A DNA stretch of 64,000 nucleotides from Sugiyamaella lignohabitans (lineage: Eukaryota; Ascomycota; Dipodascomycetes; Dipodascales; Trichomonascaceae): positions 3,968,001 to 4,032,000 of the forward strand of contig NC_031674.1 in NCBI RefSeq assembly GCF_001640025.1, given 5' to 3'. The position numbers and the translations under genes were made by a program. The notes below the pieces were generated by a model. That model made no database searches, was not told the DNA's origin, and was given only the letters and a program-made list of their open reading frames with translations. Below, one piece after another: positions 31,360 to 41,243 of this stretch. Position 1 is the stretch's first letter; every line of letters begins with the position of its first letter.

Positions 31360-33438
31360 TTACTCCAATTCCGACCGGTCGATAGGTGAATCCTCCTTTC
31401 TGAAAAGGAAAGGTTTAATGAGCTGATCATGATATGGTGCCTTGAAATTCTTTCTCGGATTGTTCCTTCTTGTGACCTTAGAAAAATAATTCTTATAAAC
31501 ATCACCATCATAATTTCCAATAGGCGAGTTGATCATGAAGTCACTGAGGTTGAAGGCATCAGTCAAACCGATTGCTTGTTCCCGTACACGCTTGCAATAA
31601 GAATCAACATGATCAGTGATTTGATCCAATTGATCAGATGTAATGAATCCATACTTCAAGAAAGCGCCCTCTTTCTCAATGGACCATAGAGAAAATAACC
31701 TGGCCAAATCAGAAAGGACATCAATGATGCTACCATCAGTACCATCATCCTTTGCCTTCTGAATTCTGTTAATAAATGCCCGAACAAAGAAATATCTAGT
31801 ATTGATACGAGCAATTTCAAAGCGGTGTTGAGATAACTCTTCAAATGCTTGAGTGGGGTTGAGGGACTTGGTCAATTCTCGATATAGTGCAACCGCATGA
31901 TTGATCGCTTGAGAAGATACAGACTCCCATGCTTCAAGAATTACATCAAAGTCCCGAATATCACGTCTACCAAGTGATTTACAACGTACTGGCAGAGTTT
32001 TCTTCAGTCCCTTTTGGATCAACGCTCTGCCATTAGATAAACAGAGAACATTGTTGTCACCTTCCCAAGTACAGTTCACTGCCCAATCACCGTATCCTTG
32101 GCCAAATCCATTGTAAGCACTGTAACCGTGGCCACCGCACGCCTGTCTACACTCGTCAATTATTTCCGAAGTAGCCCAGGTTGAGAATGCTTTGATTCCC
32201 GCTGATTGGGCGAACAGATCCTTCAAATCAGCTAATACCGAGCTCAAAGTAGCCTTATCAGAACTTGTTTGCAGGTTGTCTAGTTTACTTGTGGTAGAGT
32301 ATTGAAGGTCAAGGAGCTCATCAACACCAGCCTTCATAGCATATAAGTAAGCAAGTCGTGGTAGCAGTCGTCTTTGGTGATGCGTGTAATCCAAAATCTT
32401 CGATTCAGGGGCGTGGGGATCTGATCCAAACTGTCTCCGAGCTGCTGCATATCGAATGGCAATTGTGATAAACCTTTTTCCCACACTGAAAGAGTCTAAG
32501 GAAATGTTAACACGACCTATTATAAGAGGGCCGTATGCCAATTGTGCCATTGGGGGCTCAGTGACCTTACCGTTGCGGTCGACTTTGGCGTACCTCATGA
32601 GCATAAAGGTACGCGGAATACGGACATTTGAGAACTGGATCCAACCATTATCAACGCCATCTCTACCCATCTTCTTGCCGATATCTCCCAGAGCAATACC
32701 CTGTTTGAGACTATGGTCATGAACATTGCGCAAAGGAACTACAAAGTTTTTGACACCGTAATCTTTTCCATCAACAATTAATCTCGCAAATACAAGCGCA
32801 TGGGTGGCAGTATGAGCAGCACCACCGATCCACCATTTACAAGCACCTGAATGAGGAGTGTTGATAATGAACTCATCAGTTTGACGGTCAAATGTTGCAG
32901 TAGTCTCTAAACCAGCGACATTGGAACCGTGACCCAGCTCAGTCATCGCAAAACATCCATAGAATTTCTTAGCATTGCTAGCGCCCTTCGATTCCCAGTA
33001 TGAGATTTGCGCGTCAGTGCCTGATCCTCGGATACCATTCATAAATAGGCCCAGGTAAATTCTGATTCTAGTCAGTGCGCTTTGACTAACCAAGGACACA
33101 ATTGACATTCTTCGGGCAATTTCTTGAACATCACCGCTCACCTGGAAGGTATATTCTGCCACTTTCGCAACATGCTTCATCGTCACCTCACGAGCCTTCT
33201 CGAGAGGCAAGTCATAGCTATCATCATTTGAGAAAGTAGGATCTCGCTCGATGGTGGTTGCAAATGACTCCAGCTTTTCAGTGATCTCTTTACCGCCGTC
33301 CAAAAAGTATGTTAGTTGTCGGACATCAAACTTGGTTTTAGCACGCTCTCCAGCCAAAGCAACTGATGGCTCTGTGTAGGTGTTGTAATCTTTTCCATTA
33401 ATCGTCACATTGGACGTCAGGTTCGGTTGGAGAGCCAT
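31360..33438 (-). CDS. POX1: peroxisomal acyl-CoA oxidase
   Basis: 692 residues, typical for yeast acyl-CoA oxidases. The flavin-binding signature is GCFAMTELGHGSNVAGLETTA (split GCFAMTELGHG and SNVAGLETTA), followed by WWIGGAAHTATHALVFARL and RQFGS. The catalytic Glu sits in the C-terminal domain motif CTWEGDNNVLCLSNGRAL, and ACGGHGYSAYNGF is also present. It performs the first step of beta-oxidation, converting acyl-CoA to trans-2-enoyl-CoA and making hydrogen peroxide. The C-terminus (DRSELE) has no SKL signal, as in other yeast Pox proteins that use a Pex5 site elsewhere. Chain-length preference cannot be read. Confidence 0.95.
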   Translation of the reverse strand: MALQPNLTSNVTINGKDYNTYTEPSVALAGERAKTKFDVRQLTYFLDGGKEITEKLESFATTIERDPTFSNDDSYDLPLEKAREVTMKHVAKVAEYTFQVSGDVQEIARRMSIVSLVSQSALTRIRIYLGLFMNGIRGSGTDAQISYWESKGASNAKKFYGCFAMTELGHGSNVAGLETTATFDRQTDEFIINTPHSGACKWWIGGAAHTATHALVFARLIVDGKDYGVKNFVVPLRNVHDHSLKQGIALGDIGKKMGRDGVDNGWIQFSNVRIPRTFMLMRYAKVDRNGKVTEPPMAQLAYGPLIIGRVNISLDSFSVGKRFITIAIRYAAARRQFGSDPHAPESKILDYTHHQRRLLPRLAYLYAMKAGVDELLDLQYSTTSKLDNLQTSSDKATLSSVLADLKDLFAQSAGIKAFSTWATSEIIDECRQACGGHGYSAYNGFGQGYGDWAVNCTWEGDNNVLCLSNGRALIQKGLKKTLPVRCKSLGRRDIRDFDVILEAWESVSSQAINHAVALYRELTKSLNPTQAFEELSQHRFEIARINTRYFFVRAFINRIQKAKDDGTDGSIIDVLSDLARLFSLWSIEKEGAFLKYGFITSDQLDQITDHVDSYCKRVREQAIGLTDAFNLSDFMINSPIGNYDGDVYKNYFSKVTRRNNPRKNFKAPYHDQLIKPFLFRKEDSPIDRSELE

Positions 33439-33772
33439 CTCTATAATTCAAGAAATAGCTATAGTTATTTCAACGGTCTGAGCACAAATGTAGTTCATTT
33501 ATATGCAATAATGTGATTGTGGGGTAAGAGTAAAGGGCCGACGCGACCGGGCCAGTTTTTTGCCGTGCCGCTTAACTGTACAGAAATGGGGTGAAACTTG
33601 GGCCGAGGAGGATACTGCAAAATGTCAGACGATACCGGCAGTTCGGACAACGAGTAACCGGGCATGAATTTGACTAGCAAAATTCTTAATTCTAGAATAT
33701 ATTGCAACTTCTTGTATTTCTTTTTTAGTTTAGAGGTTTACCGAGTGTTCGAGGAGTGCAAAACAAAAAAAT
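33439..33772. other. acyl-CoA oxidase promoter and tRNA 3' flank
   Basis: 334 bp. No ORF of note other than a 12-codon MSDDTGSSDNE ORF beginning at 33622. The tRNA terminator T-run lies at its right end. Confidence 0.4.
33765..33771 (-). terminator. RNA polymerase III terminator of tRNA-Ala
   Basis: Seven T residues on the minus strand begin one base after the discriminator position of the tRNA. Confidence 0.8.
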
Positions 33773-33870
33773 GGAGCAGCCCGGGATTGAACCGGGGACA
33801 TTTCGCAGTCACCTCCTTACGGAGCTCTAATGAGTGCGAAGCGAACGCTCTACCACTGAGCTACTACCCC
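33773..33870 (-). tRNA. tRNA-Ala (anticodon CGC) with a 27-nt intron
   Basis: Minus-strand sequence folds as GGGGTAG / CTGCTCC acceptor, GCTC-AGTGGTA-GAGC D arm, TTCGC / GCGAA anticodon arm and CCGGG-type T arm with TTCAATC loop. The anticodon CGC is at 33836-33838. An intron of about 27 nt (33808-33834) sits right after position 37, the canonical place. The G3-U70 wobble pair, the main alanine identity element, is present. Box A and box B promoter sequences are intact and the gene ends in a T run. Confidence 0.95.
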
Positions 33871-34579
33871 AGAAACCTAACCCAGATATTACCGGTCGTT
33901 CGCAGGCTTGTTACTGAACTAGTAGGATCTAACTTCTATTTGAGCCCTTCATAAGAAATCGTGTGTTGGGAGTAAAATGTGCTATATTTCATCAGTCAGA
34001 TAGTTCTAGAAGACAACCGATATTACCATAGTAACGAGTAATCTATTTTGTAAATAATGCAGGTCTTGTTTACCAGTAGTGGGTGGGGAAGTAGTTTTTG
34101 TTCACTAAAATGACGTATTTGAGACTAAATTTTAAAACTTCTTCAGTATTTATCAAAGAAGGAATAGAACTAGATTAATCAAGATAGTGGGACTCAAATA
34201 TTACTTGGATTGGGTTAACTATGCGTAATATATTTTACATTTAGATGAACTAATTAATTGACATGCGTCGTTGTTTCTCAGCTTATGCATAAATTATATG
34301 TTGGATATAACCCGATATATGACGCCCCATGCTTAATCTCATGGATCATTGTTATTTCTGATGGTACTTTCTGGCAATTCAGCTTGTTGATAGGAGTTTT
34401 CAATCAGAAGAATTCTAGGGGGTTTTCCCCTCTTGCGAGATGCAGGGACCATGATTCACGTGACAATGCAGCCGCACAACTAATATCGAGCCTGCCGCTG
34501 GAAGATATATTTTTTTTGACTGATCAACATACAAGGTCTTTCCTGTTTTCACAGAGAGTTCAATTTAATACCAAACAAA
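33871..34579. other. intergenic region upstream of RPC19
   Basis: 709 bp between the tRNA and RPC19. It holds a CACGTG-like TCACGTGA (34457-34464), the core bound by Cbf1-type bHLH factors, and a 117-codon plus-strand ORF that overlaps the RPC19 start out of frame and looks accidental. Confidence 0.45.
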
Positions 34580-35099
34580 ATGTCAGAGTTAGAAAAGAAA
34601 CAGACTACTGATAACGATGGAGATGTCTCAATAGTGGATGTCGCAGAGGACTATGCCACACCAGCTAAAGACCCCGAAAAGATTGTCATTGTAGGTTGAT
34701 GAAATCACAGACGTAAACCAAATCACGGTACACTAACAGAAATAGCTACCAGGCGCCTCAGAGGATGGTACTGCTGTCTCGTTTCAAATCAAAGAGGAGA
34801 GCCACACGCTAGGAAATGCATTAAGATATATAATTATGAAAAAGTAAGTTCTGGCGCACTTATAAGCTTGATCGTGACTCTAACAAATATATAGCCCAGA
34901 TGTTGAATTCTGTGGATATTCCATACCCCACCCTTCCGAGGCAAGAATGAACTTAAGAATCCAAACATACGGAGATATCACTGCTATCCAAGCGCTGAAC
35001 AAGGGATTAAAAGATCTGGTTGAATTGTGCGGTCATGTAGAGACAGTTTTTAGAGACCGTGTTTCTAGACCAAATTACTCAACTGTTGAGCCCGAATAA
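34580..35099 (+). CDS. RPC19: RNA polymerase I and III common subunit AC19, three exons
   Basis: Exons 34580-34690, 34746-34843 and 34895-35099 give 137 residues. Intron 1 starts GTAGGT and ends CACTAAC-N5-TAG; intron 2 starts GTAAGT and ends CTCTAAC-N7-TAG. Joined sequence reads DPEKIVI-LPGASEDGTAVSF, then [36 protein letters not shown], the Rpb11/AC19 dimerisation fold. AC19 pairs with AC40 in the assembly platform of RNA polymerases I and III, corresponding to a bacterial alpha subunit. Length is close to yeast (142). A conserved Leu in KDLVELCG is encoded by CTG, evidence for standard CTG decoding. Confidence 0.96.
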
Positions 35100-35378
35100 A
35101 TCGGCGGCCCAAAACCTGCCTGTATTATTATGTAATAATATTATTTATTTTAAGTTGGATCGATGATGTATATAATATACAACAAAATCAGCTTTATTCA
35201 TAGCGTTAACTAAAACTGGCGACCATTCAAACAGAACTTATGGAAGCAGTCGGCAAGTGTCATTATCGGCTAGAATCGACGAGAGGAGTCAAATACAGGT
35301 TGTGTATGAACAGATTGGAGAGAAATAATAAATGCAGATTATATAAATATATGCAATAATAAAGAAAATATGCAGCAA

Positions 35379-36800
35379 CTACTGTAATAGTTCATCACGA
35401 TAATGCTTCTGTTGGTTGATAAACTTATCTCTACGATAATTGATGTTCTGCTGTTTTCTGGTATTCTTCCAGATAAGCTTCTGCTGCTTTTCTTCAACAG
35501 GATCACGAGCCGTAATAAGACCAGCAGACCTTACATCCACAGCCATAACAGTTCCTTGACCCTCTCGAGTGATCTCATTTGATCGCAAGCTTTGTTTGTA
35601 GTATCTTTGCAAACTACGATGGCCAGCGCGTAAACCAGGAGCGAGAGCAAGTTCAAATCCTGAGTCGTCAACAATCTCGTCTTCCGGAACCTCATCATCA
35701 TCCCCAAAGTCATCATCATCATCCTCATCAACTTCTTCCCAATCGTCCTCATCTTCATTTCCATCATATTCAACCTCGTCATTAGCGGGTGCCTTGGATT
35801 TACGGGTATAAGAAGATGAGAAATCATAAAACTCAGAAACTTCCAATTTTTCTTGGGTGGTTTCATATGGAATGCGCACATGGCTCTTAGCAATCATATG
35901 TGCACGCACACTCTCGACATTGCGACCCTGGAAAGAACAGGCCAAACACATGTTACCAAGACCAACCTTTTCGCCAAGGTACGTAATAAGCCCCTCAAGG
36001 TCGACCAAATACTCCTGTTCCGGCACATACAAGCCATACTTCTTCGTCATATAGGCAACATTTTCCTCTACAGTTTGTAGCTCCTTACCATCAACCAGAC
36101 AAACATTAGGAGGAATATGCAATGCCTTTGCCTTGTATCTGGCTAATTCCTTTTCAATACGAGCGTCCTCGTCAAGATCTTCGTCATCGCTAACTTCCCT
36201 AGTTTCAGGCACAGGGACCACATTCTCAGCCTTGGTGTAATGAGTGTCTTCTTCCGAGTCATCGTTATAAAGATCCGAATCCTCATCAGTCACACTCGGT
36301 GCATAATGGCTTCCAACAGGATCACCGAGAGAGAAAGTAGAAGAGATGCCACTGGCAACACTACCCTCAGGGCTACTTGGCCTCGAAATCTCTTCACCAG
36401 TAGCTGGTCCCTTTGCTGCTGTTGAGCCACCAGTCTTAGAATATGTACTAGAAGCAGCTCTATTGTTGCTAGTGGCCTTTCGTAGCAGTCTCTCTTCTCT
36501 CTTTTTATCCTTCTTCGTTACTTGTCTCTGGCCAGAGCTTCGGGATGATGAACCTCGACCAGTTCTTTCTTCAGCAAGCTTTTGAATGTGTTGTTGATTA
36601 ATCATCTTTTCAGCAAACATTTCAGAGGAAATAGGAGGAAGAGATGCTACTCTTCTCTTCAAATTATACCTGTGCCAGTCGGTTTTCATATGAATTCTTT
36701 GTAAATCAGCTGTAGGGAATGTCAAACCACAGGTATTACAGGTAAACAGAGGGGCGCCTTCACCGCCCCTGTTGGGCTCAGTGACCACAATCTCGTTCAT
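35379..36800 (-). CDS. REI1: 60S subunit biogenesis zinc-finger protein Rei1/Reh1
   Basis: 473 residues. The N-terminal C2H2 finger (FTCNTCGLTF...HMKTDWHRYNLKRRV, about 19-50) is the Rei1 signature. A Ser-rich middle region is followed by further C2H2 elements (NMCLACSFQGR...HMIAKSHVRIPY, about 282-312), an acidic run and a basic C-terminus. Rei1 acts in the cytoplasm late in large-subunit maturation, inserting its tail into the exit tunnel and helping release Arx1 and Tif6. The paralogue Reh1 has the same layout and cannot be excluded. Single exon. Confidence 0.9.
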   Translation of the reverse strand: MNEIVVTEPNRGGEGAPLFTCNTCGLTFPTADLQRIHMKTDWHRYNLKRRVASLPPISSEMFAEKMINQQHIQKLAEERTGRGSSSRSSGQRQVTKKDKKREERLLRKATSNNRAASSTYSKTGGSTAAKGPATGEEISRPSSPEGSVASGISSTFSLGDPVGSHYAPSVTDEDSDLYNDDSEEDTHYTKAENVVPVPETREVSDDEDLDEDARIEKELARYKAKALHIPPNVCLVDGKELQTVEENVAYMTKKYGLYVPEQEYLVDLEGLITYLGEKVGLGNMCLACSFQGRNVESVRAHMIAKSHVRIPYETTQEKLEVSEFYDFSSSYTRKSKAPANDEVEYDGNEDEDDWEEVDEDDDDDFGDDDEVPEDEIVDDSGFELALAPGLRAGHRSLQRYYKQSLRSNEITREGQGTVMAVDVRSAGLITARDPVEEKQQKLIWKNTRKQQNINYRRDKFINQQKHYRDELLQ

Positions 36801-37313
36801 TATAATCGTTTCGTTCAGATACTTGTAAATTTCTTCAGATTACTTTCTTCTCGAATCTGTGCAACAAAAATAAATAAATAAATACACAAAGCGTGGATAA
36901 TGGATCAGATTAGATACTAAATTGCTGCTGATAAATAGCTGGAAAAAATATATTTCTGGGTTAGGATGGACTTCTTTCTGTGTAATCTTTTGTCAGAGGC
37001 GCATAAGCGGGTTTCTCAGGTCAGCCGGATTATTACGGCGACCATAGAGCAGCACCCAGAGTAGAGTCCAGAGCCGAATGGAGTTCATCAGACAAGAGTG
37101 CCTTTCTAAGATCTAAAAGATCTCTTTCGACTCGGATTACTGGCATTATAACTAGCTTTTGTCCTCAGAGCTGGACGGAGCCCAACTCTGTTCGATTGCT
37201 TGTCCGAGATCCAAATCATCTCTTAAGCCGTTAATAGAATAACATTACTATAGCACAACTTTTTAGTCAAATATTTTATGTCTCGTCCCAGCTAATAGGT
37301 TGAGTTCGATAAT
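36801..37313. other. REI1 promoter / RPS29 3' flank
   Basis: 513 bp with a short AAAT repeat near 36869-36884. No gene or RNA seen. Confidence 0.4.
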
Positions 37314-37541
37314 TTAACGGTACTTGACGAAACCGATGTCAGCAGCCTTCTCTCTGAAAGATTGACGACAGAGGTTCAATCCGTACTTGCGGATGACGGC
37401 GTTACGGGAGCCGGTGATACGACTGATTACAGGTTAGTCTCGAGTGTAATCACAGAACGCTTCTATGATAGTTACTTACCATTGACGGGATCCCTTACCG
37501 TAGTTTCTTGGGTGCGAATACCAAACGTTCTCGTGAGCCAT
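37314..37541 (-). CDS. RPS29: small-subunit ribosomal protein uS14 (Rps29), two exons
   Basis: Exon 1 is 37480-37541 ([20 protein letters not shown]) and exon 2 is 37314-37422. The 57-nt intron begins GTAAGT and ends GACTAAC-N7-CAG. The 56-residue product has exactly the length of yeast Rps29 and ends DIGFVKYR. It sits in the 40S head near the decoding region. Oddity: the four zinc cysteines of the common form read here as C-R-I-T and C-R-Q-S, so the second Cys of each pair is Thr or Ser. Natural zinc-free versions of this protein exist in other organisms, so it is probably functional. Confidence 0.95.
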
Positions 37542-38409
37542 ATTGTCTAATTTGTTAGTTACTAAAATCTTGTGTCTGACTTGTCGAACAAGCCCGATGA
37601 ATTGACGTTGAAGATAGAGAGATAGAGAGCAAAAAGGAGGGTCTTAATAGACGTAAAAATGAACCGAGCCGTAGAGTAATCTTGTATCTGATATCTGGCT
37701 TAGCGTTGACGAATTTCTAAAGCAACTGCTCCGTCACCTTGGAAATCCAAATTCTCTGAAATTCAACCCAGATTATAGTAACCTTCAAAAATAAGTTGAA
37801 CAATAATATTGTGGTTTAACATATGGAGGGAATCTAAAAATCCTCCTCCCAAATAGTTGCTTTGTGAAAATAGTTGTTGAAGAACACGAACTCAAGATAC
37901 AGATTTAGCAGGTTTACAGTTGCGATATCTCGGCAATATAGCCAACAAAATTTCTTCTGATAATTCATCCAAGATTTCCCTATCTCCCTCTTGCTCTCTA
38001 ATCATCCCATCGATACGGGTTGTCTTCTTACTCACATTATTTGTTGAGGTTAGAGTTGCTGTTGCTGCTGCTAGCTTGACTTCAGGTAACGCTTTCACTT
38101 TGTCAGTACGAACGTGCGTGAAGCTTGTGTGGTGAGTGAGTGCCCTAAAATCATTTAACAGTCACATTTCCTATTACGGCAAAAACTCGCGACTCGCATT
38201 TGTTCCTCTAGAAAAAGATATTCAATTTCGACGTGCATTTCTGAACCCTTGACCAGATCGATGATAACAAAAGCCTCACGATATTGATAACCGCCGCACA
38301 GTGAAATTTTGTAGTTTATCGGTGATCTGCAAAAAAAATATATATGAATACACATAGATCTAGCTTCAAATTCTGTATTATTTTACAGGAGAAGTGAAAT
38401 AGAACTGTG
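37542..38409. other. RPS29 promoter and TSR1 upstream region with a possible small minus-strand gene
   Basis: 868 bp. The RPS29-proximal half is promoter. The TSR1-proximal half contains open frames on the minus strand (37892-38150 and 38155-38355) described separately. Confidence 0.4.
37892..38147 (-). CDS. possible exon of an unidentified small protein
   Basis: An open minus-strand frame ends at 37892 with a charged, natural-looking sequence (KKTTRIDGMIREQEGDRE, then ILDELSEEILLAILPRYRN). It lacks a good ATG but extends up to a TTTTAG that could be an intron acceptor at about 38145. A second open frame upstream (38155-38355, with CGGYQYREAFVIIDLVKG) might be another exon, but I could not find a clean donor or start. 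It may be the C-terminal exon of a small spliced gene divergent from TSR1. No family recognised. Confidence 0.25.
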
Positions 38410-40761
38410 ATGGCAGGCCATTCTCATAGGCCAAGTGTCAAAAATGGACACAAGCCATTCAAGTCAAAGCATGCTAGTAAGAGTGCTCTAAAAACCCGCA
38501 CTAAGGGCAAAGTTGAGAAAGAAGGCAATATTAAGGGCAGAGTTCATGTAATGTCTAAGCAAGAGCGAAGAAATACTGCCAATCAACTTCGAAGCAAAAA
38601 GGTCATTGAGGTCTCGGAGACCAAAAAAATCTTTGACGGCCGTAATTCTGCACCTAAAATCGTAACCGTTATTCCTTTGTCCGAAGACTGTGACCCTAGT
38701 TCTGTTGTCTATCTCCTTAACGAAGCTGCGTCTGACAATGCTAATTCGGTCGTGGTCGAGAACCCTGGATCCACTACTATTTTCATTGACAGATTTAAAC
38801 AGAAATTGCGATATATCATTCCCAAAAGAAACTTTATTGATGTCCTAGACGCGGCGAAGGTTGCTGATTTTGTCATCTTTGTACTTTCGTCGTCCACAGA
38901 AGTTGATGAGTTGGGCGAGTCTTACATCCGTTCAATTGAATCTCAAGGTGTCTCCAACTGTATTGCAGTCATAAATCCTGGTATTTCAGATGTTGGTAAT
39001 ACCAAGAAACAAACTGATGTTCGAGGTTCACTACTGAGCTACTTCACGCACTTCTTCCCCACGACAGAAAAGATTTATGCCCCTGAGATCAGTGCTGAAG
39101 CATTGAATGTTACTCGTTTATTATGTCAAAAGTTTCCTAGCGGAGTTGGCTGGAGAGATGCTAGACCCTATATTTTAGCTGAATCTGTTGGCTTTGACCG
39201 AGATACCAATAGCCTTACAGTCGAAGGATATTTGAGAGGAAAAGGTTTGAATGCTGATCGCTTGGTTCATATTCCCGGATTTGGTGATTATCAAATTGAA
39301 AAGATTGTCGACAGTTCCATCGTTCCTAAACATAAACAGGAACCTATGGAGGAGGATGAAAGAATCCTTGCAGTTCCTTCGGAAAACCAGGAGAATTTGG
39401 AAGAACTGGTGCCTGTCGATGAAGATATGGACTCTAACGATTTTGAAACTCAGACTATGGAGGATCAACAGTTAGGTGTTCGCTTGGATGGCCATCACTA
39501 TTTTACTCGTCAAGACTTGCACGAAGACTACGACAGTGAGGCTGAGGAGTCATACAAACGATCCAAGCCATTGCCATCTGGCACTTCTGAATATCAAGCA
39601 ACTTGGATCATTGATAACGAAGAAGATGAAGCTAATGATGAAGAGCAGGCTGATGACGCTATGTTATCAGACTCTGAAATGCATGAACTCAATGGCGAGG
39701 AAGACAGTTTTGGCGCATCTAGAACAACTCAGTCGGAATACGCACCCAGCGAGGCAGGTGATGTACAAAGTGAGTTATTCGTTGATCTTAGCGCTGAAGA
39801 AGAGAGCAGACAATTAGAAGAATTTAGAGCTAGAGCTAAGGAAGACCTTGATTTCCCAGACGAGATTGAAATCCCTCCTAATGTGAGTGCCAGAGAACGT
39901 CTCCACAGGTATAGAGGTCTTAAGAATTTGCGGACTTGTACCTGGGATGTCAATGAAAAAGATCCTCGCGCTCCTGAAGAATGGTCAGGGTTAACCCGCA
40001 TTGCCAATTTCAAGGCCACTAGAAACAGAGTAGCAAAGCAAACTGTTTTGGAAGCTCAGGTGCAACCTGGTGCAAGAGTTAAATTATTTATTAGAGCCCC
40101 CGAGTTTATTGCATCTTCATTCACTGGTGAGAGTGTTTTTGTTGTTTATGGACTATTACAGCACGAACACCAGCTGTCAGTTGTAAATCTATCCATCACC
40201 CCTAACAGCGAATACGCTGAACCGGTCGCATCCAAGGATGCCCTCATTCTCCAATGTGGTCCCAGAAGGCTTGTTATCCGCCCACTTTTCAGCCAAGCTG
40301 GATCCAATGCATCGAATAACGTTTACAAGTATGAACGCTTCCTTCAGCCTGGCAGATCCTCAACAGCTACAGTTATTGCCCCAATCACCATGGGTAATGT
40401 ACCTGTTTTATATTTCAAACAAAATGCATCATCTTTTGACCTTGTAGGAACTGGTAGTGTTATGGATACAAATGTTTCGCGTATTCTTGCTAAGAGGGTC
40501 ATTCTCACTGGACATCCATTGAAGATTCACAAAAAGCTTGTCACTATCAGGTACATGTTTTTCAATCCGGAGGATATTCTGTGGTTCAAGGCCGTGCCTC
40601 TATTCACCAAGCTGGGACGTTCTGGTTATATCAAAGAGAGTCTTGGTACTCATGGATACTTCAAGGCCACCTTCGACGGCAAAATCACATCACAGGACAC
40701 TGTTGGTATGGCGCTTTACAAACGTGTCTGGCCTCGTGCTTCTACTCTCTGGACTATGTAA
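38410..40761 (+). CDS. TSR1: 40S ribosome biogenesis GTPase-like factor Tsr1
   Basis: 783 residues from the ATG at 38410. The basic N-terminus (MAGHSHRPSVKNGHKPFKSK) is followed by a degenerate GTPase-like domain, the AARP2CN domain (about 215-300; RPYILAESVGFD, LRGKGLNADRLVHIPGFGDYQ), an acidic central region and a C-terminal RIBIOP_C domain with a translation-factor fold (KFLQPGRSS-like stretches, ALYKRVWPRASTLW end). It is the Bms1 relative Tsr1, lacking the P-loop needed for GTP hydrolysis, and is required in late 20S pre-rRNA processing where it blocks early subunit joining. Near-family length (788 in yeast). Confidence 0.95.
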   Translation: MAGHSHRPSVKNGHKPFKSKHASKSALKTRTKGKVEKEGNIKGRVHVMSKQERRNTANQLRSKKVIEVSETKKIFDGRNSAPKIVTVIPLSEDCDPSSVVYLLNEAASDNANSVVVENPGSTTIFIDRFKQKLRYIIPKRNFIDVLDAAKVADFVIFVLSSSTEVDELGESYIRSIESQGVSNCIAVINPGISDVGNTKKQTDVRGSLLSYFTHFFPTTEKIYAPEISAEALNVTRLLCQKFPSGVGWRDARPYILAESVGFDRDTNSLTVEGYLRGKGLNADRLVHIPGFGDYQIEKIVDSSIVPKHKQEPMEEDERILAVPSENQENLEELVPVDEDMDSNDFETQTMEDQQLGVRLDGHHYFTRQDLHEDYDSEAEESYKRSKPLPSGTSEYQATWIIDNEEDEANDEEQADDAMLSDSEMHELNGEEDSFGASRTTQSEYAPSEAGDVQSELFVDLSAEEESRQLEEFRARAKEDLDFPDEIEIPPNVSARERLHRYRGLKNLRTCTWDVNEKDPRAPEEWSGLTRIANFKATRNRVAKQTVLEAQVQPGARVKLFIRAPEFIASSFTGESVFVVYGLLQHEHQLSVVNLSITPNSEYAEPVASKDALILQCGPRRLVIRPLFSQAGSNASNNVYKYERFLQPGRSSTATVIAPITMGNVPVLYFKQNASSFDLVGTGSVMDTNVSRILAKRVILTGHPLKIHKKLVTIRYMFFNPEDILWFKAVPLFTKLGRSGYIKESLGTHGYFKATFDGKITSQDTVGMALYKRVWPRASTLWTM

Positions 40762-41243
40762 CTTCAAATTATGTAACTAATGACTATATTTCTCCATTAA
40801 CTTGACTGAACAGTGCAAACCCAGCCCAACATGTTCATAAATATACTACTCAACTATTTCTCGGTAGTATGACACCTCTCGGCTAGCACTATTTTGGCAA
40901 GTGAGCGGCACGGCATTGAACCCTTACATCTAATTAACCTTCTTCTACTGATATGTAGATGTACTGTGGAGATATCAGCGTGAACGGCATCAAAATCTGC
41001 ATAACAAGTATTATTCCGAATCTCCAGCTGTGCGAACTTCGAACGTCGACTACTCAGCTAACAGTTGTTATACTTGGGCCAGGTGCCTAATATTAATCTA
41101 GTTGGTTTGATCTCACCTTCACTCGAATACTGGACTTGTTCTTCTTGAACCTCTAAATAGCAACAGAGCTTGGGCCCAACTGCGTTTTTGTTACGGGTCT
41201 ATTGTACGGTACCATCAACACTTACTAAATTTGACTCTTCAAA
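40762..41243. other. TSR1-SSY5 intergenic region
   Basis: 482 bp with no ORF or RNA recognised. Confidence 0.4.

Noticed and set aside
34258..34611. 117-codon ORF overlapping the RPC19 start
   Set aside because: Out of frame with RPC19, no domain, ends inside exon 1.
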